Assembly: GCF_947507565.1 (NCBI RefSeq)
Contig: NC_089188.1
Coordinates: 1,178,001 to 1,242,000 of the forward strand
Source of the DNA: Oscarella lobularis
Taxonomy: Eukaryota; Porifera; Homoscleromorpha; Homosclerophorida; Oscarellidae
Length of the DNA: 64,000 nt
Reading direction: 5' to 3'
Both the position numbers and the translations under genes were made by a program. The notes under the pieces were generated by a model. It saw only the letters and a program-made list of their open reading frames with translations, was not told the origin of the DNA and ran no database searches. Below, in pieces: positions 57,773-64,000 of the stretch (the first letter of the stretch is position 1; the number at the start of each line of letters is the position of its first letter).

Positions 57773-58317
57773 AGCCACACTTCGTATGTAGTCTATCTGC
57801 ACAATAAAGAACATTGTCATCTCTCCATATGTTGTCCAACAAGGACTGACCGTTTGGGGGGATAATATACAGTAACCAGTACCTATGCTATAGTGTAAAT
57901 GTGACGCGGACGAGACTCTGCGTCTCCTATGTAGAGCCCGAAGAGCCGTAAACAGCTGCAACATATTTGTTATACATGGAACTACATCTCGAAATCTGAT
58001 TGGATCCCGCCAAATCTCTCGGTCCAATGGAGCACCGCCAGCTGGGCGGTAATCGAATTTCTCAATTAGCCCCTTTCATTGGTTAAAGTCGAATCAGATA
58101 AGAGGGCACAACGCCAGCACGAACAACGTCAACAGAAAATGCGCAAGGGCATATAAGCTCCCCTTCCGACCCCACCCCTCGACAAAGCAAAGAGGAATCT
58201 GTAACCCCGCGCCTGATAGCCATCTCTCGAGCGTGAGTCGTTCTGCTCTCGTCTACACGGCGACCCCTACCTCTGTACCGACTTTCGGCCGCCGGAGAGC
58301 GCTCTCGTTCGATTCCC
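57773..58317. other. Intergenic, upstream region of the bHLH gene
   Basis: 545 bp, long for this locus. It contains an E-box CAGCTG at 57953-57958, an inverted CCAAT word (GATTGGATCC) near 57997 and another (TTCATTGGTTAAAG) near 58075, and AGATAAGAGG near 58097. Any of these could be chance; the E-box is notable because the adjacent gene encodes an E-box-binding type protein. Confidence 0.4.
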
Positions 58318-60698
58318 TCACGAGGCGTCGTCAAACTCGTCGGGTAGAAGAGCCTCCAAATCCGGCGAATCTTCGTCGTTCGATTTTAGAGCGGCTAGTT
58401 CCTCGTCCAAACCGTCGTCGAATCCATCTTCGAGATACCTGGCACCCCCAAGAGAAAAAAAAGTCCCACTCGGAATAAGTTTCTCCACTGTAAAAACTTA
58501 CTCTTCTGCCATCTGTTCTTCCGCGATTAACTGATCGTAAGTTCTCTGGCAAAACCGCTCCCAAGCGTTCAACTCGGAGTCGCCTTCGTTTTCCTTCGAA
58601 CTCAGGATTTAGAACGGATCGTCTACAGGTTTATCCCCCCCTCTCGTACTTTAGTGGCAAACGGATCCCTTTGCTCGTACTCCAAATACTTCTCCAGATT
58701 GACAAACGTGTTGAAGAAGAGCGTGGCTACTTGGGTTCTCTTGATGTCGCGCAGTCTGATTTGATCTAGAGAGATTTGGCGGAGTGAGCGAACTTCGTGT
58801 ACTGACGCGTCTCTCGCCAATTACTAGAGACTCTTGGCTGCACCATATCGAGAATCTGGCATAGGCAGTCCTCAACGGAAAGCGTTTCGATGCCGCGCCT
58901 TTCCATCCGTTTCACTTGCTGTTTGTAGAAGTGCTCCATCTCGTACATCGAAAGAACGCCGTCGCCGTCGAGATCCATAAGACGAAACCAATACTCGATA
59001 CTGAAGTGGGAACCTCTTTAGTGGACATCCTATGTAATCAATCCTACCTCGTTGGATGCTGTTTGTCTTCGTCAGCCAATAGGAACCACACGAAATCCTT
59101 GTAGCTCATCTTCCCGTCGTTTTTCTTCAAGTCTCTGCGTATGAATTGGGGTTCTTTAGACCCTAAAACACGCGCGCGTGTTTGTTTACCTCTGAACTGC
59201 TTCGCTGAATAGTCTTTGTATCAGTACTGGCGGTAGTGCTTTGGGGAGGAGCGTAATTCATACGTATAACCACCAATAGTTTTTCTCTATCTTTTACCGT
59301 GATCATTGTATCTGGCTAGATCCGTCTTGTCAATAAACAAGTCGTGATCCGTGTCCAATTCCCAAAATTTGCAGTATATCACGTAGAAATGCTCGTAGGA
59401 AAAATACTCCATGACCTTACCAATGCAAAACTTCACGCAAAGGAAGCCGGCCAAAACAAACCGTACCTGATTAATGTCTGGTTCTGTTTCTAGTAAAGAT
59501 AATACCTAGGGGGGAAAAAAAGACTGCAGCACGTAGTACAATGACTATCACATGAACTCACGGTTAGAAAAGTGCTTCTTTTTAATTCAACAGTGCCTAT
59601 TCTTCCACTCCACGATCGATTAACGGAGAAGAAGATCCGTGCGATTACCTATCGCGGCCAACGTGAAGACGATACGTCATCGTCCCTTCTGACTCACCGT
59701 CTCGACGTATCGAGCTTGGAATTCGGGAGTGTCTGCCAATATCGTCAAACCCGGATGCGTGTCGATAATATCCTGAACGAAAGAGAAACGAGACATTCGT
59801 CGCTTGTTCCGGGGACTGAGAATAGATAGAGGATCTGCATCCTTCCTTCTACCTGAATGAGAAATTCAAAGTCTTCGGGAACAACGTAGCTTTGTCGACC
59901 TCTTGTCAAAATCCAAATGAACTGGGACGCGTCGTCGTGACACGTAGTCGTCAAACTGAAAAAGAAATTCTCAAAAAAAATTAGAAAAATACTCTGCATA
60001 CCGTTTCCAAGTCTTCTCAAACATTTCTGACGTTACGGGTTGACGATCGCCGCCGCCGCACGCGACGAAAAGCGGCGCTTTCCAATAGAGCGGCAGCCCG
60101 CAAGCCTAAGAAATAAATATAAGATATTAGACAAAAAAAATCGGACTCCTAAAAAAACCTTGACTACACTGGGAAAATCTTCGCGACTAATTCGCCCTCC
60201 AAAGCGCCGAAAAACCCGTTCGATTTCTCTTTCGATCTCCGCCGCCTTTTCTTCGTCGTCTTTCGGTCGTCCGTTGCGATAGTAAAATCGCGGCAAATTA
60301 ATCGCTTTTCCTTTCGACGCCTCCGTGGCGGCGGCGGCAGAGCGGCGCGCGCGTCGCGCGTTCATCTTGCGCGCTTCGACGCTCTTCTTGCGCGTAAAAC
60401 GCGGCGATACGTCGCCGACGACGCTGCGCGGACTGCGCGGGCTCGACGCGATGCCGGGAGGCGGCGAATCGCGCGGCGACGTGGGCGATTGGGGCGGCGA
60501 GGGCATCGTTGGCGATGGCGGGGCGAGCGGAGGCGTCGCCGGGGCTTTGTCGCCGCCTTTCGCTTCGTCGTCGTCGGCGAGGAGGATGGAGAGGTGGTCG
60601 ATGAGAAGTTCTTGAGTCGTCGGACGCGTGAACCAGTCGAAGAAGAGCTCGTCGGCTTTTTTGGAAGCGTCGAATTCGGGTCGAGACGGCGTAGACAT
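58318..60698 (-). CDS. PP2A regulatory subunit B'' (PPP2R3A/B type)
   Basis: A calcium-binding targeting subunit of protein phosphatase 2A. The start at 60698 ([20 protein letters not shown]) is followed by a long Ser/Pro-rich stretch with SPR/SPT words (60.55-60.4 kb). The conserved core begins [20 protein letters not shown] and continues [20 protein letters not shown] after an intron. The EF-hand segment [20 protein letters not shown] (58.95 kb) carries the DxDGDG loop. It is followed by [32 protein letters not shown] and an acidic end [20 protein letters not shown]2R3A and PPP2R3B cannot be told apart, and a single ancestral gene is likely. About 12 introns of 45-80 nt. Confidence 0.9.
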
Positions 60699-60959
60699 GA
60701 TCTGGTTTTTACGCGGTTGCGCGGGCGAGTTCTTCGTTCGGCGACAGGAGTTCGTTCGTGCTGACGGTCTGCCGTTTCGATTGCGTCGCCGCCATCGACG
60801 AAAATGGTGAAAAGCGGCGGATAAGCCAACGGCTATACGGGCACGTCGTTGCCACGTGTTCCGCGGTGAAAATAAACGTGGGTTACCGGTAGTACAAAAA
60901 TAATCGCGGACACGTCACATTGAAAACAACAACGGATAAAAAACAATGACAACGGCTTC

Positions 60960-62825
60960 CTACTTTGAAATAGGTCCGTTGCTTGGCCATTGACTTAGAG
61001 CGTTTGTTTCAATTGGCTTGTTGTCACCTGGCCCAAGGAACACAACGATGGTCTGGCTGCTCGCTCCTGATACTCCAAATGTGATTTTTCGAATTCCTTT
61101 TGAAGAATACTGAGGAGGCTCGAGAAGAATATCTTCACTCATTATCTTTGTATTCAAAGGAAGAGCGACTTTAGCTGATATCTTTTTCCCGTTCTTTGTT
61201 AGTACAGCTTCTTCTCCAACAGAAATGTTCGCCTCGGTATGCATAGACCAATAGATCGTGTGATTCTTATTGAGAGCCGGCTTTGAGATCTCATCTCTTA
61301 TGACCAGCTGATTAGTATCTTTGAGCAAAGCAATGCCTCTCATTACAGAACCGTCTGTTGCATTTTTATATCCATTTGTTAGGTCAACAATAGCAAAAGA
61401 CATGCCGCTCTTTGACTGGGACGCGTTGTAATAAGTGATGTTAGCTGTGGCTGTCGAAATTTGATTCAAGTGATCAAAACTCAGCGTATTATGTCCTTGA
61501 GTCATACACCGATAGTACGTTCCACGCAAATGACCAAAGTAGTCCGGCATAGAGTAGTTATCTGCTCCGAGATCCATAGCAAAGCGTTCTCCCAGTGTAT
61601 CATAAACGAAAGTGCCGAGGTCAAAGTGAGCATGACTGGCAGCGTTATCTCCTCCTCGAAATCCAACAAAAGTGGCGTCTGAATCTGTCCAGCTAGTACG
61701 GAAGAAGCCGTCTTGAGTTGCGTACGAACTCTCAAGCTTCTCCTTCACCAAATCGCTCACTGACCCAGCTGGATTATAGAACATCACGTCTTTCCAACGA
61801 GGAACATCCCAGCTGACGCCAGAAGATGACGCATTAGCACCAACGCGGCCAAAGTACGCATACAGCGGATCCTTGTACTGATGAGAAAACCAGAATAACG
61901 TTGGCTCGTCATGGAAACTCTCGTGCTCGGACTCATCTCCATGATTAAAGAATTGCCCTGTAGGACCAATATTATTTATAATCCATCGACCGGTGTTCCT
62001 GACTCCTTCCATTTCAGAGAATCCGTGATCGTCTCCTGTAGCGCTAAGCAACGATGCCATAGCTGTGACTCCATACCGGCTTGCATAGCTCCAATAACCA
62101 GCTCCTTCAATCCATGATCCATCGTTCTGATACGTCTCAAAACCAGATCGAATTCCACCCGTTGCATTACTGAAGATAGCCGCTGCAATCTCTTTTGCAC
62201 TCGGTTCATCCATTATAGCCAAACTCCCTACAATCATGCCTCCGTTGCAGACCAGATTCCAATTGGTTCCGTGATTTCTCGTCCACCACTCGTCGTCTGC
62301 ATAAGCCTTCTGTGCCGGTCCAAATCCTTTTTCGACGATCCCCTTGATAATCGCCTCTCTCTGTGATGAAGTCAGTTTGTCGTAGAGCCAGTCAAAGCCT
62401 ATGCCAGCGGCGTGAGTCATTTCGCCCGTGTCGAGGAAATGAACTGGACTCCAATCGGTGAAATTATCGCTGACAATGTTCATGAGCTCTCGGATGCAAC
62501 GGTCAGACCACGTCGTGTTGCCGGTGAGACGGTAGAGTAAACTCAGCGCGTAGACGCGATCTACGGCGTCTCGGCTTGTGTGGAGCAGATGTGCATCGCC
62601 TGGAACGATTTTGTGCGTGAGAAGAGGCTCGCCGAGCAGTTCCGCTGCATGTTTCGTGACCTCCTCGAAGTAGGCCTTCGCATTGTCGTCGTCCGTGACG
62701 TATTTCTTCACGACGGAGAGCTGATCGTCGTCGACGATCAGTCTAGGATGCTTTTTCATTGGAATACAAGCGACGATGGTCACGCAAACGACCGCACAAA
62801 GCCAGCGTCCAAAAGACGGCTTCAT
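60960..62825 (-). CDS. Secreted heparinase II/III-like polysaccharide lyase
   Basis: 621 codons without introns. The start at 62825 (MKPSFGRWLCAVVCVTIVAC) gives a clear signal peptide. The alpha/alpha-toroid part holds NHGTNWNLVCNGG (about residues 184-196) and NDGSWIEGAGYWSYASRYG (234-252). The beta-sandwich part holds FRGGDNAASHAHFDLGTFVY (389-408) and YYRCMTQGHNTLSFD (437-451). These Asn/Trp, Tyr and His segments match the active-site region of heparinase II/III and alginate-lyase relatives, the superfamily that also includes dermatan sulfate epimerase. It probably acts on uronic-acid polysaccharides outside the cell or in the secretory route. Substrate is not predictable. It could be digestive or matrix-remodelling. 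Intronless structure is compatible with a bacterial origin, but WDR74 and NDUFAF7 here also lack introns. Confidence 0.85.
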   Translation of the reverse strand: MKPSFGRWLCAVVCVTIVACIPMKKHPRLIVDDDQLSVVKKYVTDDDNAKAYFEEVTKHAAELLGEPLLTHKIVPGDAHLLHTSRDAVDRVYALSLLYRLTGNTTWSDRCIRELMNIVSDNFTDWSPVHFLDTGEMTHAAGIGFDWLYDKLTSSQREAIIKGIVEKGFGPAQKAYADDEWWTRNHGTNWNLVCNGGMIVGSLAIMDEPSAKEIAAAIFSNATGGIRSGFETYQNDGSWIEGAGYWSYASRYGVTAMASLLSATGDDHGFSEMEGVRNTGRWIINNIGPTGQFFNHGDESEHESFHDEPTLFWFSHQYKDPLYAYFGRVGANASSSGVSWDVPRWKDVMFYNPAGSVSDLVKEKLESSYATQDGFFRTSWTDSDATFVGFRGGDNAASHAHFDLGTFVYDTLGERFAMDLGADNYSMPDYFGHLRGTYYRCMTQGHNTLSFDHLNQISTATANITYYNASQSKSGMSFAIVDLTNGYKNATDGSVMRGIALLKDTNQLVIRDEISKPALNKNHTIYWSMHTEANISVGEEAVLTKNGKKISAKVALPLNTKIMSEDILLEPPQYSSKGIRKITFGVSGASSQTIVVFLGPGDNKPIETNALSQWPSNGPISK

Positions 62826-62876
62826 CGTGTTTACATGTATCACGTGCGTGGTCACGGACGGTGACAAATAGGTATA

Positions 62877-63110
62877 TGGCTTCCAGTTTGCCGGTAAGGG
62901 AGCCTTTAGTCCCTCCTTTGCTATCCAAACCAGATCGGGATCTTCTTCCAAGTTCAGACCGATAACGTCGCAGTAATCGTTTATGTCTACGTCGCGCGAA
63001 GAGTGGCGTGATATCGCGAAGTGTCGAGAGCTTGTCGAGTTTGGTTCGTAGCTCGTGTCGTACTCTTCTTTTAGAACGACCTGCTTCACGTCGCTCGTCG
63101 CTGCATTCAT
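62877..63110 (-). pseudogene. CEP164-like N-terminal fragment in frame with the lyase
   Basis: The open frame upstream of the lyase encodes KQVVLKEEYDTSYEPN, then NDYCDVIGLNLEEDPDLVW and IAKEGLKAPLPANWKP. This closely follows the N-terminus of the ciliary distal-appendage protein CEP164 up to the first Trp of its WW domain, where similarity ends. Removing 62987-63031 as a 45-nt GC-AG intron (ACAA|GCTCTC ... GACGTAG|ACATAA) makes the alignment gapless; the intron is divisible by three and open, so the frame is kept either way. After WKP the frame runs on for 17 codons into the lyase Met. No further CEP164 exon is present in the 2 kb downstream. Either a truncated gene copy or the N-terminal part of a fusion protein. 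Confidence 0.7.
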
Positions 63111-63419
63111 TGGGAGCAGTTTTACGCAAGTTTAGGCGACGAAAGACAAAGGTTAGCGTACAGTACTTCTCTCCACTACCTCGTTGCTACGAGAGACGAT
63201 TACGATATGATAAATAACGAAGTCATGGGCTCTACCACGTGCTTCTCGCTCAGCCGCAAAACAACGAACACATAAGATTATAATATACGGTTGTCTGAAA
63301 TGCCTTGGTACTAGTACTTCCAAGGATCTCCGCTTTTGAAAACGCGAACAGACCCACTCTTACTTGACACCCTAAGTACCGCACATGTAGAACAAATTTT
63401 TAGTGACAAGAATGCCCTC
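63111..63419. other. Intergenic, upstream of the CEP164-lyase unit
   Basis: 309 bp with the presumptive promoter of the minus-strand unit. ATTATAATATACGG near 63277 is AT-rich and TATA-like; CCACGTGC near 63236 is an E-box. No gene is seen. Confidence 0.4.
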
Positions 63420-63973
63420 TTACGATTCCTTTGGCGTAACGTTAATCCTTTTCACTCCAGAAGACGAGGACGTTGTACTGACTCGTTTCGGTCTCATTTT
63501 CCTTGGCGACGTTTCCGGCTTCTCAACAGGAGACACTGCATTTCTACTAGATGGCATGGGATGCTCGCTTTTCAGAAGAGGAGTGGGTGACACTCCAACT
63601 GGAGTCAAACGATCTGGTGAATTTTGATCCAAATCGGCACCAAGCGAAGCAACAGACCTAATAAATAACAATATAGAAGCACTAGACAGTGGATGATGAC
63701 AAAATCTCACGTTTGAGTCATAGGCGATTTGAATGTGTCAATTTCTTCTCGGTAATCAAACGTTTGGTAATCGTTTTCAACAACATTCATTTCGTTCTCG
63801 ACGACATGCATTTCCATGTCCACGTTAGGCGAGTCTCGGTTTCCTCTCAGGGCAACCTACGTAGACAGCAATCAAAAAATCAAAATATATATAAAAAATA
63901 CCATACCTTCTCTTGCGGCGACACACTTCTTGCCCACCTGTTGTCGGCAACCTTCTTTCGTTTGGCGTCAAAT
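63420..63973 (-). CDS. 3' end of an unrecognised Ser/Thr-Pro-rich gene (5' part beyond window)
   Basis: Three exons at the right edge: 63907-63973, 63711-63856 and 63420-63657, with introns of 50 and 53 nt and consistent phases. The encoded tail reads FDAKRKKVADNRWARSVSPQ, then DMEMHVVENEMNVVENDYQ, FKSPMTQTSVASLGADLD and a segment with repeated SP/TP sites (TPVGVSPTPLLKS, SPVEKPETSPRKMRPKR), ending KRINVTPKES. The basic KRKK and many S/T-P sites suggest a nuclear phosphoprotein, possibly a CDK substrate, but this is composition only. No family is recognised. Confidence 0.65.
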
Positions 63974-64000
63974 CTTGAATAGGCGATAAACAGAATAACC

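Noticed and set aside
60960-63110. Single 716-residue protein taken at face value
   Set aside because: The internal Met at 62825 begins a good signal peptide, and the upstream part belongs to a different protein family, so I list two units and treat the fusion as a hypothesis.

Overview
The window is eukaryotic nuclear DNA from an early-branching animal. A sponge with a compact genome is my best guess, because the genes are animal-type (RANBP2 with TPR, RanBD and zinc finger, ARGLU1, COMMD2, NDUFAF7, a bHLH factor, a CEP164 start), most introns are only 45-70 nt, and neighbours sit tens to hundreds of bases apart. The species cannot be fixed from the sequence alone. Function names below come from recognising conserved protein stretches by eye; no database search was run.

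Left third (1-25.7 kb): one gene, a RANBP2/Nup358 homologue on the minus strand. Its N-terminal TPR exons lie at 21.9-25.7 kb and its linker, RanBD and zinc-finger exons at 1-1.9 kb. They are separated by a single phase-0 intron of 19,991 nt, almost entirely a 41-bp AT-rich satellite with higher-order structure.

Middle (25.8-47.4 kb): WDR74 (+), TAF6 (-), then a block of about 5.1 kb carrying ARGLU1 (+) and TM9SF2 (-). This block appears twice, on either side of a 200-N assembly gap. Each copy carries its own single-base frameshifts in short runs, so the duplication is more likely two haplotypes placed in tandem than a real one. MCM7 (-) follows. It holds a 3.5-kb intron with five tandem copies of a ~610-bp element with terminal inverted repeats, flanked by relatives of the RANBP2 satellite.

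Right third (47.8-64 kb): an unrecognised spliced gene (+), two small four-helix membrane proteins (-), NDUFAF7 (-), COMMD2 (+), GFM1 (-), RPL35A (+), a bHLH factor (-), a PP2A B'' regulatory subunit (-), a secreted heparinase II/III-like lyase (-), and the 3' end of an unknown S/T-P-rich gene (-). The lyase is preceded in the same open frame by the start of a CEP164-like ciliary gene.

The genes are mostly unrelated housekeeping functions: nuclear transport, ribosome assembly, transcription initiation, splicing, endomembrane sorting, replication licensing, mitochondrial complex I assembly and translation, cytosolic ribosome, and phosphatase targeting. They share divergent promoters of about 80-210 bp and converge tail to tail. 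The most unusual items are the satellite-filled RANBP2 intron, the tandem inverted-repeat array in MCM7, the CEP164-lyase junction, recurrent GC-AG introns, and G-run/C-run palindromes concentrated in short introns.
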